From positions 124,001 to 188,000 of the forward strand of contig CBDATE010000028.1 in the NCBI GenBank assembly GCA_965199815.1: a stretch of DNA of 64,000 nt, written 5' to 3'. Shown in pieces: positions 15,967 to 25,370 of this stretch (positions are counted from its first letter, which is position 1; each line of letters opens with the position of its first letter). The DNA is from Azotimanducus sp965199815. GTDB taxonomy: Bacteria > Pseudomonadota > Gammaproteobacteria > Pseudomonadales > Azotimanducaceae. The position numbers and the translations under genes are program-made. The notes beneath the pieces were generated by a model. It searched no databases. It saw nothing but the letters and a program-made list of their open reading frames with translations, and had not been told where the DNA came from.

Positions 15967-16790
15967 TGCGAGTCGCGCACCTGTCTGTCCGCAACTGCTT
16001 TTTCGACCAGATGCCGGTACGAGCGACTCACCGGCACACGCTCATGATTGCGCAATTCGATAAACAGCCTGCCGCTCTGGCGAATGACTGCCTTGATGGC
16101 GTTGGTGGCGACCCAATGTGACCTGTGCACGCGTATGCCATCAAGTCCGTCAAGCTCCTCGAGGGCATCGCCGAAGCGCATGAGCACCAGTTCAGCGCCG
16201 CGTTCCGTGCGCGCTTCCACGTAATGATCGCGCATACGCAGATGCACAAGCCCCGTCCCGAGCTCGGGGGACAAGCGCTGCAGAAACCGTGGTGTCGTAG
16301 CAGGCACTTGCGCTGGCTCGATTGTTTCGCTGCCGAGACCGCGAGACAGGAGGTGCTGAACCAGATATCCCAGCACCGTGTGTATCAGCGCCACCGAGGC
16401 ATAGACATAGGCGAGTTCGGATGCCATGTGCAGCGGCTCGGCCAGCCAGGCTTCGAGCAGCAGCACCAGACCCGTGCCGGGCAGCGCCATCAGCAGCGCA
16501 CTGATGACAAGGCCGATTTGTCGCGCCATGCCTGCGGTCGTCATCAGGTGCGTACGCAGCGATGCCGCGAACAGGCCGAGTGCCCAGTTGCCGCCGATGG
16601 CCAGGAGCCAGTACAGGAACCTTGCCTCGCCCGACAGGCGGGTATAGGTGCCGAAGGGCCCGGTCTGGGCGAACAGGAGAATCACCACCGTCAGGATGGC
16701 AACATGGCGCCAGGAGATCACTTGACGCAGCCATTCGCGCATCGTGAAACGCGCTCCGACTGCAACAGGCGAAATTTCCTTGATATTCAC
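15957..16790 (-). CDS. Membrane-anchored LytTR-domain transcription regulator
   Basis: A 277-residue protein: about four N-terminal membrane segments (HVAILTVVILLFA, FLYWLLAIGGNWALG, IGLVISALLMALPG, YVYASVALIHTVLGYL) followed by a C-terminal LytTR DNA-binding domain (LVHLRMRDHYVEARTERGAELVLM, then LDGIRVHRSHWVATNAIKAV). The GTG at 16790 was chosen because AAGAGG lies 7 bases upstream; ATG 16742 is an alternative. Its stop codon lies within the terminal hairpin of a repeat element. The target is unknown; LytTR proteins of this layout often regulate themselves. Confidence 0.85.
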   Translation of the reverse strand: MNIKEISPVAVGARFTMREWLRQVISWRHVAILTVVILLFAQTGPFGTYTRLSGEARFLYWLLAIGGNWALGLFAASLRTHLMTTAGMARQIGLVISALLMALPGTGLVLLLEAWLAEPLHMASELAYVYASVALIHTVLGYLVQHLLSRGLGSETIEPAQVPATTPRFLQRLSPELGTGLVHLRMRDHYVEARTERGAELVLMRFGDALEELDGLDGIRVHRSHWVATNAIKAVIRQSGRLFIELRNHERVPVSRSYRHLVEKAVADRQVRDSHMP

Positions 16791-16844
16791 GAAATGCCTC
16801 TTGTGGCGCTGGCGCGCTTCGCACACGCCTGCCGCATACTGCAC

Positions 16845-16995
16845 GGGAAACTCTGAATAACAGAGTTTCCCGTGCGGCACATGGATGTGCCGCCAGATTC
16901 AGTGCCGTAAGGCATTGAATCTGCGAGCAAATCAGAATTGTATTTCTGATTTGCGAATCTGATCAAGTCCACGGATGGACTTGATCAGAACATAC
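16845..16995 (+). repeat. Hairpin-chain element, five-hairpin copy
   Basis: About 150 bp made almost entirely of five successive hairpins: GAAACTCTG-AATAA-CAGAGTTTC; GCGGCACA-TGGA-TGTGCCGC; a GATTCA...TGAATC stem with loop GTAA; GCAAATCAGAA...TTCTGATTTGC; and TGATCAAGTCCA-CGGA-TGGACTTGATCA, ending CAGAACATACC. It lies in the divergent gap between the LytTR and DUF2141 genes. It is the cleanest full copy in the window. Confidence 0.9.
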
Positions 16996-17068
16996 CAAGT
17001 GTACAAATTATCGAACAGGGCAATCAGTCTTGTCACACCCCCATCACCCAATCACCCGAGGACTCATC

Positions 17069-17509
17069 ATGCAACGCACATTCATCCGTTCTGCGCTCTG
17101 TGCGCTCATCTTTCTGACCACGCCGGTTTTTGCCGGCGACCTTGTCGTCGAGATCACCGGCATTCGCTCCGCTGATGGGCGAATTTATGCTGGTATCCAT
17201 CAGCCAACCCCCGGTGTCAAATTTCCTGATGAGGCTGGTTCCCGCTACGCCTTCAACCTGCCTGCCCGTGTCGGCAATATCCAGGTGGTGTTCAAGGATC
17301 TGCCGCCCGGCGACTACGCGCTGACCGCCTATCACGATGAGAATGATAACGGCGAGATTGACCGCAATGCGCTTGGCATTCCCACCGAAGGCTATGCCTT
17401 TTCCAACGATGCCATGGGTTTCATGGGGCCGCCGAGCTTCAAGGATGCCGCCGTCACGCTCGTCGCCGACGAGGCGAGTGCGACCGCGTCAGGGGCGATC
17501 AAGTACTGA
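17069..17509 (+). CDS. Secreted DUF2141 protein
   Basis: A 146-residue exported protein. The signal peptide is MQRTFIRSALCALIFLTTPVFA, cut before GDLVVEITG. The mature part is a DUF2141 beta-sandwich, with FKDLPPGDYALTAYHDENDNGEIDRN as its hallmark; the Asp-rich loop resembles a calcium site. ATG 17069 was chosen to start at the signal peptide. It lies 20 bp upstream of the carotenoid-oxygenase gene and is probably co-transcribed with it. No enzymatic role is established for the family. Confidence 0.85.
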   Translation: MQRTFIRSALCALIFLTTPVFAGDLVVEITGIRSADGRIYAGIHQPTPGVKFPDEAGSRYAFNLPARVGNIQVVFKDLPPGDYALTAYHDENDNGEIDRNALGIPTEGYAFSNDAMGFMGPPSFKDAAVTLVADEASATASGAIKY

Positions 17510-17529
17510 TTCAGGCGAGGTTCACGGTG

Positions 17530-19041
17530 ATGCAACGAAGAGACTTTATCAAGGCCTGTAGTCTGCTCGGCATCTCGGTGGGTCTGAGTCGTTCGCTCCT
17601 CGCCTCCGCGCCGCAGGCAGCGGACCAGGGCGCGGCCTTTGTCAGTGCGCTGGCGGCAGATCCGAGGCTCCTTGGCTGGGCCACGCCGCCCTTCGATTCC
17701 GTTGATTCAGGCGTATTGCGTATCCAGGGTACCTGGCCCAGGGAGCTCGAAGGAACTTTCTGGAGGAACGGTCCGGCCATGCACGACCGCCACGGACTTC
17801 GTTATCAGCACTGGTTTGACGGCGACGGCATGTTGCAGGAGTTCCGAATGCAGGATGGAGTTGTGCGTCACAGGGCGCGCCTGATTGCCACGCCGAAACT
17901 GCGCGCCGAGGATGCGGCGGGCAGGCGGCTGTATCCGGCCTTCGGCACTCTGGTACCGGACGCTGCGCCGGTGGCGCGACCCGATGACCTCAACAGCGCA
18001 AATATCTCGGTGCTCGAACATCATGGTGAGCTGCTGGCCCTGTGGGAAGGTGGTTCGGCGAGCCTGATTGATGCCGAGACACTGGAGTGGCAGGGGTTCA
18101 AATCCTGGGGCGAAGGGCTTGCGGGGATGCCATTTACCGCGCACCCCAAACGTGAAGCGGACGGCACACTGTGGGCATTCGGCTATGACGCAGGCAATCA
18201 TTCCACGCTTGTGCTCTATCACATCTCGCCGCAGGGCAGGCTGGTGAAGATGGCCCTGGTACCGGTTGCGCCACTGGGCATGTTGCACGATTTTGTCGTC
18301 ACCCGGCGACATCTGGTGTTCCTCTTGCCGCCGCTCGTTTTTGAGCCAGCCGGTCACACCAGTTTTCTTGATGCACACCACTGGCGGCCGCAGCTCGGTT
18401 CGCGCGTACTGGTAGTGGCGAAGGATGATTTTGATGATCGCCGCTGGTACGATCTGCCACCGGCGTTCGGATTCCACCACGGCAACGGATGGGAGGACGC
18501 GGATGGCAGCATTCACTTCGATCAGTGCCTTGCCGAGCATCCGCGCCTGGTGTTCGATTCCCTGCGACAGGTCATGCGCGGGGAGCTCGCGGACTTCTCG
18601 GGCGGTGGCTATGCGCGCATGCGCCTCGACCCCTCGGGGAGTGCGCATATGGAGTTGACCTCCGAAGGTGCCGACTTCCCGCAGGTGTCTCCCGCGGTAG
18701 TGGGGCAGAGAAACCGTTATGTGTATCACCTCGGAAATGCGCCCGGACAGGGTTGGTACTTCCGCACCCTCGTCAAGCGTGACCTCGTGCGCGGCGTACA
18801 TGAGCACTTCGATCTCGGTGACGGCAAGATTCCGGAAGAGCACCTGTTCGTCCCGTCACAAGGCAAGGGAGGCCGGGAAGATCAGGGGTGGCTGATCGGC
18901 ACCTTTCTTGATTACGAGCGTGGCGAGACTGGCCTTCAGGTGTTCGATGCCGCCCACCTTGCCGATGGACCGCTGGCTATTGCCCGGCTTCCCGGTCCCC
19001 TGCCGCTCGGCTTTCACGGGTGTTTTCGGTTCAGGGCATAA
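17530..19041 (+). CDS. Carotenoid (apocarotenoid) oxygenase family enzyme with Tat-like signal
   Basis: A 503-residue member of the RPE65/carotenoid cleavage dioxygenase family, iron-dependent seven-bladed propellers that cut C=C bonds in carotenoids or related polyenes and stilbenes. Candidate iron-ligand histidines occur in FTAHPKREADG, LHDFVVTRRHLVF, GFHHGNGWED and the C-terminal GFHGCF, in the family order. The N-terminus QRRDFIKACSLLGISVGLS is a twin-arginine-like signal, implying export after folding. GTG 17527 directly precedes the ATG and could also start it. No carotenoid synthesis genes are nearby, so the substrate is open. Confidence 0.88.
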   Translation: MQRRDFIKACSLLGISVGLSRSLLASAPQAADQGAAFVSALAADPRLLGWATPPFDSVDSGVLRIQGTWPRELEGTFWRNGPAMHDRHGLRYQHWFDGDGMLQEFRMQDGVVRHRARLIATPKLRAEDAAGRRLYPAFGTLVPDAAPVARPDDLNSANISVLEHHGELLALWEGGSASLIDAETLEWQGFKSWGEGLAGMPFTAHPKREADGTLWAFGYDAGNHSTLVLYHISPQGRLVKMALVPVAPLGMLHDFVVTRRHLVFLLPPLVFEPAGHTSFLDAHHWRPQLGSRVLVVAKDDFDDRRWYDLPPAFGFHHGNGWEDADGSIHFDQCLAEHPRLVFDSLRQVMRGELADFSGGGYARMRLDPSGSAHMELTSEGADFPQVSPAVVGQRNRYVYHLGNAPGQGWYFRTLVKRDLVRGVHEHFDLGDGKIPEEHLFVPSQGKGGREDQGWLIGTFLDYERGETGLQVFDAAHLADGPLAIARLPGPLPLGFHGCFRFRA

Positions 19042-19340
19042 GCAGTCACTTTCCGACAGGCCTCATGGGGTTGCCTCATGGGGATACACAACGCCCGGTT
19101 TGGCCCGGTTTGCTGCGTACAAGTCCGGGAGCATCTGTATAATCAGGGCTCTTCAGGTTCGTCGCCGTGTGGGTGTGTATCGCCGGACATATCCGGCATG
19201 CATCGCCCGGCACGAACCTGACATTTTCTCTTCATTGTTGATGACATATCAGTGGCCAACAGGATCATCAGAACGACTTCAGTGCGGGCATCGGGCACCC
19301 CGCCTGCCTGAGTTGAGATAGCCGATACCAGCACAGATCG
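19042..19340 (+). promoter_or_regulatory. Upstream region of the nqr operon with TATAAT and structured leader
   Basis: No gene is seen. TATAAT stands at 19138-19143. Just after it, CAGGTTCGT (19154-19162) pairs with ACGAACCTG (19212-19220), enclosing GCCGGA-CATA-TCCGGC (19182-19197), so the start of the transcript would fold into a long stem with an inner hairpin. ACATTTTCTCTTC follows, weakly terminator-like. It could be an nqr 5' leader or a terminator for the gene upstream. Confidence 0.4.
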
Positions 19341-20690
19341 ATGATCCAGCTCAGACGCGGAGTCAACCTGCCAATCGAGGGTGCACCACGCCAGGAAATC
19401 GAAGCCGGCGAGGCGCTGTCGAGCGTTGCGCTGCTCGGTGGCGATTTCCACGGAACGCGTCCTGGCATGGCCGTGCAGGAAGGCGATTCCGTGCGTATCG
19501 GACAGCCTCTGTTCGCGGATCGCAAGAGGCCCGGTGTCTTCCATGCATCACCGGCCACGGGTCGCGTCAGCGCTGTGCATCGTGGTGCCAAGCGCGCCCT
19601 GCTCTCGGTTGTCGTTGATATCGAAGACGATGCCTGTGAAGTGCCCTTCATCGAGAGCCCGACTCCACTTGCTCGCCTGTCGCGTACGGATATCGCTCGG
19701 CATCTCATGGCGAGCGGTCTCTGGACTGCTTTCAGAACCCGACCATTCAGCCACGTGCCGAGCCCGGAGCAGACACCGCGCTCGATCTTCGTCACCGCCA
19801 TGGACAGCAACCCACTGGCGGCGGACGCGAATGTTGTGATTGCCGAACGCCCGGCTGATCTGACCTCGGGCGTTATGGCCCTGACCCGGCTTACCGACGG
19901 GCCGGTCTTCGTCTGTATGGACGCGGCTGCCAGCGAGCCGGACATGGACCACCCGCAGGTGCGCGTTGAGCGTTTTGCCGGTCCGCATCCGGCGGGGCTG
20001 GCCGGGACACATGTGCATTTCCTTGATCCCGTAGATGCCGACAAGACTGTCTGGTCGATCGGCTATCAGGAAGTCATGGCAATCGGCAAGCTGTTCACGC
20101 AAGGCATTCTGGATGTGCGCCGGGTGGTCGCGCTCGGCGGCCCGGGTATCAAGGCACCGCGGCTGGTACGCACCAGGCTTGGTGCCTGCATCCCGGAGTT
20201 GCTGGCCGGACAGCTCGTGGACACAGACAATGAGCAGCTGCGGGTGATTTCCGGCTCTGTGCTGAGCGGGCATCAAGCCAGCGGGGCACTCGCTTTTCTC
20301 GGACGTCTGCATTCCCAGATCAGTGTGCTGCCGGAAGACACCGAGCGCAAACTCTTCGGCTATCTGACACCGGGCAGGCACAAGCATTCGGTATTGCCGG
20401 TGTATCTGTCGCACTGGCTTGGCAAGCAGCCGAGATTCACCACCACAGCCAACGGCAGTCCGCGCGCCATGGTGCCTATCGGCATCCATGAGGCCGTGAT
20501 GCCGCTCGACATACTGCCAACCCAGCTGTTGCGTGCGCTTCTGGTGGGCGATATAGATACCGCCATCGGGCTTGGCTGCCTCGAGCTTGATGAAGAAGAC
20601 CTGGCACTGTGCACCTACGCCTGTCCAGCCAAGTACGAGTATGGCCCGGTGCTGCGCTCCATGCTCACCACTATCGAAAAAGAGGGCTAG
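19341..20690 (+). CDS. nqrA: Na+-translocating NADH:quinone reductase subunit A
   Basis: A 449-residue peripheral subunit of the Na+-NQR complex, which oxidises NADH, reduces ubiquinone and pumps sodium. The start IQLRRGVNLPIEGAP and later GDFHGTRPGMAVQEGDSV, LGGPGIKAPRLVRTRLGA and LELDEEDLALCTYACPAKYEYG are standard NqrA features. It is first in nqrABCDEF; GTG of nqrB begins 2 bp after its stop. Confidence 0.95.
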   Translation: MIQLRRGVNLPIEGAPRQEIEAGEALSSVALLGGDFHGTRPGMAVQEGDSVRIGQPLFADRKRPGVFHASPATGRVSAVHRGAKRALLSVVVDIEDDACEVPFIESPTPLARLSRTDIARHLMASGLWTAFRTRPFSHVPSPEQTPRSIFVTAMDSNPLAADANVVIAERPADLTSGVMALTRLTDGPVFVCMDAAASEPDMDHPQVRVERFAGPHPAGLAGTHVHFLDPVDADKTVWSIGYQEVMAIGKLFTQGILDVRRVVALGGPGIKAPRLVRTRLGACIPELLAGQLVDTDNEQLRVISGSVLSGHQASGALAFLGRLHSQISVLPEDTERKLFGYLTPGRHKHSVLPVYLSHWLGKQPRFTTTANGSPRAMVPIGIHEAVMPLDILPTQLLRALLVGDIDTAIGLGCLELDEEDLALCTYACPAKYEYGPVLRSMLTTIEKEG

Positions 20691-20692
20691 TT

Positions 20693-21898
20693 GTGGCGCG
20701 TCTTCGCGGGTTTCTTGATGGATTGGCACCGCACTTCGAGAAGGGCGGTCGCCTGCACGCCATCTATCCACTCTACGAAGCCATAGACACGGCGCTCTAT
20801 TCCCCGGGCCGGGTGACCGACGGTCCGTCGCATGTGCGCGATGGTCTGGATCTCAAGCGCATCATGATCACCGTGTGGCTGTGCGCCTTCATTCCCGGCA
20901 TCTTCGGTGCCTGGAATGTCGGCTACCAGGCCAACCTCGCCATGGCCGCCAGTGGCATTGATACGGTCGATAACTGGCGCGCAGTGTTTCTGGACATGCT
21001 CACCGATTACGATCCCCGCAGCGCCTGGGACAACCTGCTGCACGGGCTGGCCTATTTTATTCCGCTGTATCTGGTGGTATTTGTCTCCGGCATTTTCTTC
21101 GAGATCATGTTCGCGGCCAAGCGTGGCCACGAAGTCAATGAAGGGTTTTTCGTCACCAGCATCCTGTACACGCTGATACTGCCCGCCGATGTCCCCTTGT
21201 GGATTGCCGCCAGCGGTATTGTTTTCGGCGTAGTGATCGGCAAGGAAGTGTTCGGTGGTACCGGCAAGAACTTCCTCAATCCGGCCTGCACGGCACGTGC
21301 TTTCGTGTACTTTGCCTACCCGGCGCATCTGTCCGGTGACAGTGTCTGGGTGGCAGTCGATGGCTATACGCGCGCCACGCCCCTCGGCAATGCGGCCATT
21401 GGCAATCCCTACGGTGTCGAGTGGCTGGATGCCTTTCTCGGCTTCATGCCCGGCAGCATGGGCGAGACCTCGACGCTTGCCATCATGATTGCAGCTGCCA
21501 TATTGCTGATCAATCGTATTGCTTCCTGGCGGGTAATGTCGGGGGTGGTGCTCGGCATGGTCGGCACGGTGCTGGTGCTGGGCTGGATTGGTGCTGGTTC
21601 CACCAATCCCATGTTCTCCATGCCTTGGTACTGGCATCTCGTGATCGGCGGCTTTGCCTTTGGAACCGTGTTTATGGCGACCGACCCGGTCTCGGCGGCG
21701 ATGACCAATCGGGGGCGATGGATTTATGGTGCGCTCATAGGTTTCATGTGCGCCCTGATACGTATCGTCAACCCGGCTTTCCCGGAAGGCATGATGCTGG
21801 CGATATTGTTTGGCAATCTGTTTGCACCGCTCATCGACTATGTCGTGGTGCGATCCAATATGAAAAGGAGACTTGCCCGTGCCGCTCGGACCTCGTGA
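20693..21898 (+). CDS. nqrB: Na+-translocating NADH:quinone reductase subunit B
   Basis: A 401-residue membrane subunit that carries covalent FMN and part of the sodium path. The FMN-attachment threonine is T229 in DGYTRATPLG. About ten membrane segments are visible, along with GGTGKNFLNPACTARAFVYFAYP and the ATDPVSAAMTNRGRW loop. It starts at GTG 20693 directly after nqrA and overlaps nqrC by 20 bp. The flavin transferase ApbE needed to load FMN is not in this window. Confidence 0.95.
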   Translation: MARLRGFLDGLAPHFEKGGRLHAIYPLYEAIDTALYSPGRVTDGPSHVRDGLDLKRIMITVWLCAFIPGIFGAWNVGYQANLAMAASGIDTVDNWRAVFLDMLTDYDPRSAWDNLLHGLAYFIPLYLVVFVSGIFFEIMFAAKRGHEVNEGFFVTSILYTLILPADVPLWIAASGIVFGVVIGKEVFGGTGKNFLNPACTARAFVYFAYPAHLSGDSVWVAVDGYTRATPLGNAAIGNPYGVEWLDAFLGFMPGSMGETSTLAIMIAAAILLINRIASWRVMSGVVLGMVGTVLVLGWIGAGSTNPMFSMPWYWHLVIGGFAFGTVFMATDPVSAAMTNRGRWIYGALIGFMCALIRIVNPAFPEGMMLAILFGNLFAPLIDYVVVRSNMKRRLARAARTS

Positions 21899-22670
21899 GG
21901 GCATCAGGAATATCTTGCTGGTATCGGTGGCCCTGTGCCTGCTGTGCTCGATTCTCGTGTCGTTCACTGCGGTCACTCTCAAGCCGCAGCAGGAGGTGAA
22001 CAAGGCGCTCGACCGTCAGCAGAATATCCTGCGTGCCGCCGGTCTGTTGCCCGAAGGGGCTGCGACTGACGCACAAGGCCGCGGGGCGGCGGAACTCTTC
22101 GCGGCATTCGAGGTGCGTGCCGTAGATCTGGATACGGGCATGTTCACCGAATCGGTGGATCCGGAGCTGTATGACCAGCTGCGGGCGGCGCGTATGCCGG
22201 AATCTTCGCGCAATCTCACCGCGGAGGAAGACATTGCCACGCTCGGACGGCGTGAGCGCGTCGGTCTCGTGTACTTCAAGCGCGATGCCGCGGGCGAGAT
22301 CGAGCAACTGGTGATTCCGGTGCGAGGCTATGGTCTCTGGGGGACGCTCTACGGATTTCTTGCTATCGACAGCGACCTCACCAGTGCCGTCGGCCTGTCT
22401 TTCTACACCCACAAGGAGACCCCGGGTCTTGGTGGCGAGGTGGATAATGCCAGGTGGAAGGAGAGCTGGAGCGGAGTTTCGCTGTTTGATGCCGAAGGTG
22501 CGCCGTCCGTGCGGTTGGTCAAGACGCGTTCCGGTGATGCCAGTGAAATTGACGCTTTGTCGGGTGCCACGCTCACCAGTCGGGGTGTCGAGTATCTGAT
22601 CGAGTTCTGGACGGGTGAACTCGGTTATGGCCCCATGCTGCAGCGCCTCAGAGGCAGCGAATCCGTTTGA
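21879..22670 (+). CDS. nqrC: Na+-translocating NADH:quinone reductase subunit C
   Basis: A 263-residue subunit with one N-terminal membrane helix (NILLVSVALCLLCSILVSFTA) and a periplasmic FMN-binding domain. The FMN threonine is in DALSGATLTSRG (about residue 231). GTG 21879 was chosen because AAAGGAGA is about 8 bases upstream; TTG 21873 is the other option. Overlap with nqrB suggests coupled translation. Confidence 0.94.
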   Translation: MPLGPREGIRNILLVSVALCLLCSILVSFTAVTLKPQQEVNKALDRQQNILRAAGLLPEGAATDAQGRGAAELFAAFEVRAVDLDTGMFTESVDPELYDQLRAARMPESSRNLTAEEDIATLGRRERVGLVYFKRDAAGEIEQLVIPVRGYGLWGTLYGFLAIDSDLTSAVGLSFYTHKETPGLGGEVDNARWKESWSGVSLFDAEGAPSVRLVKTRSGDASEIDALSGATLTSRGVEYLIEFWTGELGYGPMLQRLRGSESV

Positions 22671-22726
22671 TGAGGTTGATGAAATGACAAGAGATCAGTT
22701 AGTGACGACAGGAGAGGTGCATTGAT

Positions 22727-23389
22727 ATGACTACCGGCAAGAAAGCTCTGGTAGATCCCATCTTCGACAACAATCCCATCGCCCTGCAGGTGCTGGGCAT
22801 CTGCTCGGCGCTGGCGGTGACCATCAGCATGTCGAACACGCTGGTGATGTGTGCGGCGGTGGTTTTTGTCACCACGCTCTCCAATGTGGCTGTTTCGCTG
22901 GTGCGCAACCACATACCGACCAACATTCGTATCATCGTGCAGATGACCATCATCGCATCGCTGGTGATTATTGTGGATCAGGTCTTGCAAGCCCTTGTAT
23001 ATGACATCAGCAAGCGTCTCTCGGTGTTTGTCGGGCTCATCATCACCAACTGCATTGTGCTCGGTCGCGCCGAGGCCTTCGCCATGCAGAACCCGCCCGG
23101 GTTGTCGGCGCTTGATGGTCTCGGTAATGCCCTCGGCTATAGCGTGATTCTGATTCTGGTAGCGATCTTTCGCGAGCCGCTGGGTTCCGGTACGCTCATG
23201 GGCATTGAAATCCTGAAGACGGTGAACAACGGCGGCTGGTTCGTGCCCAACGGCATGCTGCTGCTGTCGCCTTCGGCGTTCTTCATCATCGGCCTGCTCA
23301 TCTGGGCGCTGCGTGAGTGGAAGCCGAGCCAGACAGAAGCGCCTGAATATGAAATCGCGCCCAACCTGCAATATCGCGAGGCCTACTAG
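22727..23389 (+). CDS. nqrD: Na+-translocating NADH:quinone reductase subunit D
   Basis: A 220-residue, six-helix membrane subunit of Na+-NQR. Signature stretches are DNNPIALQVLGICSALAVT, LVRNHIPTNIRIIVQMTIIA, and NCIVLGRAEAFAM, which holds one of the cysteines of the intramembrane iron centre shared with NqrE. ACAGGAGAGG precedes ATG 22727. It abuts nqrE. Confidence 0.95.
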   Translation: MTTGKKALVDPIFDNNPIALQVLGICSALAVTISMSNTLVMCAAVVFVTTLSNVAVSLVRNHIPTNIRIIVQMTIIASLVIIVDQVLQALVYDISKRLSVFVGLIITNCIVLGRAEAFAMQNPPGLSALDGLGNALGYSVILILVAIFREPLGSGTLMGIEILKTVNNGGWFVPNGMLLLSPSAFFIIGLLIWALREWKPSQTEAPEYEIAPNLQYREAY

Positions 23390-24001
23390 ATGCTGGAGCA
23401 GTATCTCGGCCTGTTCGTGCAGGCTATTTTCGTCGAGAACATGGCACTCACCTATTTTCTGGGGATGTGCACCTTCATTGCCATTTCCAAGAAGATCGAG
23501 ACGGCGCTGGGGCTCGGCATCGCCGTGATTCTGGTGCTGGCGATCACCACGCCGGTCAACAACCTCATATACAACCTGCTGCTGCGTGACGGAGCCCTGG
23601 CCTGGGCAGGCTTTCCCGATGTGGACCTGAGCTTTCTCGGCTATCTCTCGTACATCGGCGTGATTGCGGCCATGGTGCAGATTCTGGAGATGTTCCTCGA
23701 CCGGTTTGTGCCCGTTCTGTACAACGCCCTGGGTGTGTTCCTGCCGTTGATTACGGTGAACTGTGCGATTCTCGGTGCGTCGCTGTTCATGGTGGAGCGT
23801 GACTACACCTTCGTCGAGAGCACTGTCTTCGGTGCCGGTGCCGGCATCGGCTGGGCACTGGCCATCGTGGCACTCGCGGGTGTGCGCGAGAAGCTCAAGT
23901 ACAGTGATGTGCCCAGAGGACTGCGCGGTCTGGGGATTACCTTCATTACCGTCGGGCTCATTGCGCTCTGCTTCATGTCCTTTGGTGGCATCGACATCTG
24001 A
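23390..24001 (+). CDS. nqrE: Na+-translocating NADH:quinone reductase subunit E
   Basis: A 203-residue six-helix membrane subunit, homologous to NqrD in inverted topology. FVENMALTYFLGMCTFIAISKKIETALGLG and VNCAILGASLFM are hallmarks; the cysteine in VNCAILG is a ligand of the membrane iron site. The ATG immediately follows the nqrD stop. Confidence 0.95.
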   Translation: MLEQYLGLFVQAIFVENMALTYFLGMCTFIAISKKIETALGLGIAVILVLAITTPVNNLIYNLLLRDGALAWAGFPDVDLSFLGYLSYIGVIAAMVQILEMFLDRFVPVLYNALGVFLPLITVNCAILGASLFMVERDYTFVESTVFGAGAGIGWALAIVALAGVREKLKYSDVPRGLRGLGITFITVGLIALCFMSFGGIDI

Positions 24002-24040
24002 AATGCATGTGCATTACTTCAAGCAACAGGAGACTGACAT

Positions 24041-25264
24041 ATGACGGGCACGACTGTGCTTTTGGGCGTGGCCATGTTCACTGGAACCGTGCTTTTTCTG
24101 GTGGCGATTATCCTGATCGCGCGTATGCGCCTGGTGGCGAGTGGCGAGGTAGAGATCAACCTCAACGATGAATCGACTATTTCGGTACCGGCCGGTGACA
24201 AGTTGCTCGGCACCTTGGCGGGGCAGGGCATATTTCTCTCGAGTGCCTGCGGAGGCGGGGGCACCTGCGGGCAATGTCGCTGTCAGGTGTTTGCAGGCGG
24301 CGGCTCGATTATCTCCACCGAGGAAGGGCACTTTTCGCGCAGGGAGATTCGCGAGCAGTGGCGGCTCTCCTGTCAGGTGGCTGTCAAGCAGTCGATGCGT
24401 ATTCAGGTGCCGGAAGATGCCTTCGGCGTACAACGATGGGAGTGCGAGGTGGTTGATAACCACAATGTCGCGACTTTCATCAAGGAGCTGAACCTCAAGC
24501 TGCCCGAGGGCGCAGATGTCAATTTCAAGGCCGGGGGCTTTGTGCAGCTGGAAATCCCGCCTTACCGGATGCACTACCGGGAGATCGAGGTCGAAGACGA
24601 ATATCGCGGAGATTGGGAACGCTTTCGCGTGTGGGATAACGAGGTAGAGGTGCCGGAGCCTACTATTCGCGCCTATTCCATGGCCAACTATCCACAGGAA
24701 AAGGGCATCCTCAAGTTCAATATTCGCGTCGCCTCACCGCCGCCGGGTACCGGTTTTCCGCCCGGCAAGATGTCGTCCTACTGCTTCGGGCTGAAGCCGG
24801 GTGACAAGGTGACGGCTTTCGGGCCCTATGGCGAGTTCTTCGTCAATGATACGGATGCCGAGAAGATCTGGATTGGCGGTGGGGCCGGCATGGCACCGCT
24901 ACGCTCGCAAATATTCGATGAACTCAAGCGACTCGGGCGCAAGACCCGCATGAGCTACTGGTATGGTGCCCGCAGCCTCAGGGAAATGTTCTATGTGGAG
25001 GATTTTGACGAGCTGGCACGCGAGTTTCCCAATTTCGAGTGGCATGTCGCCCTTTCAGACCCCTTGCCCGAAGACAACTGGGATGGACATCTTGGATTCA
25101 TTCATCAGGTGGTGCTTGATAATTACCTGAAAGACCATCCGGCTCCCGAGGAGTGCGAGTATTACCTGTGTGGGCCACCACCGATGATTGCGGCTGTTCT
25201 CTCGATGCTCGACAATCTGGGGGTAGAGCCTGACAATATCCGCTTCGACGATTTCGGCTCCTGA
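24041..25264 (+). CDS. nqrF: Na+-translocating NADH:quinone reductase subunit F
   Basis: A 407-residue NADH-oxidising subunit. The N-terminal helix (VLLGVAMFTGTVLFLVAIILIA) anchors it. A ferredoxin domain has C70, C76, C79 and C111 (ACGGGGTCGQC, RLSCQV), the same positions as the V. cholerae protein. The FAD site shows RAYSMANYP, and the NADH site GGGAGMAPLRSQIFDEL and YLCGPPPM. It is the last gene of the operon; a hairpin follows the stop. Confidence 0.95.
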   Translation: MTGTTVLLGVAMFTGTVLFLVAIILIARMRLVASGEVEINLNDESTISVPAGDKLLGTLAGQGIFLSSACGGGGTCGQCRCQVFAGGGSIISTEEGHFSRREIREQWRLSCQVAVKQSMRIQVPEDAFGVQRWECEVVDNHNVATFIKELNLKLPEGADVNFKAGGFVQLEIPPYRMHYREIEVEDEYRGDWERFRVWDNEVEVPEPTIRAYSMANYPQEKGILKFNIRVASPPPGTGFPPGKMSSYCFGLKPGDKVTAFGPYGEFFVNDTDAEKIWIGGGAGMAPLRSQIFDELKRLGRKTRMSYWYGARSLREMFYVEDFDELAREFPNFEWHVALSDPLPEDNWDGHLGFIHQVVLDNYLKDHPAPEECEYYLCGPPPMIAAVLSMLDNLGVEPDNIRFDDFGS

Positions 25265-25266
25265 TA

Positions 25267-25317
25267 GGGAAACTCTGAATAACAGAGTTTCCCGTGCGGC
25301 ACATGGATGTGCCGCCA
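25267..25317 (+). terminator. Two-hairpin repeat copy after nqrF
   Basis: Only the first two modules of the hairpin-chain family are present: GAAACTCTG-AATAA-CAGAGTTTC then GCGGCACA-TGGA-TGTGCCGC. They begin 3 bp after the nqrF stop and lie between nqrF and the convergent Nudix gene, so they probably serve as a terminator. The following 50 bp show nothing notable. Confidence 0.65.
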
Positions 25318-25370
25318 TGGGGTACGCCAAGGGCGTGAATCGGGCAGGTCGGCGTTGAGGCAAGTTCTGT

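Noticed and set aside
17707..18843. Minus-strand frame opposite the carotenoid-oxygenase gene
   Set aside because: The plus strand encodes a complete family protein; the complement has no motifs.
20687..22003. Minus-strand 438-codon frame opposite nqrB
   Set aside because: Shadow of nqrB, His/Arg-rich with no domain.
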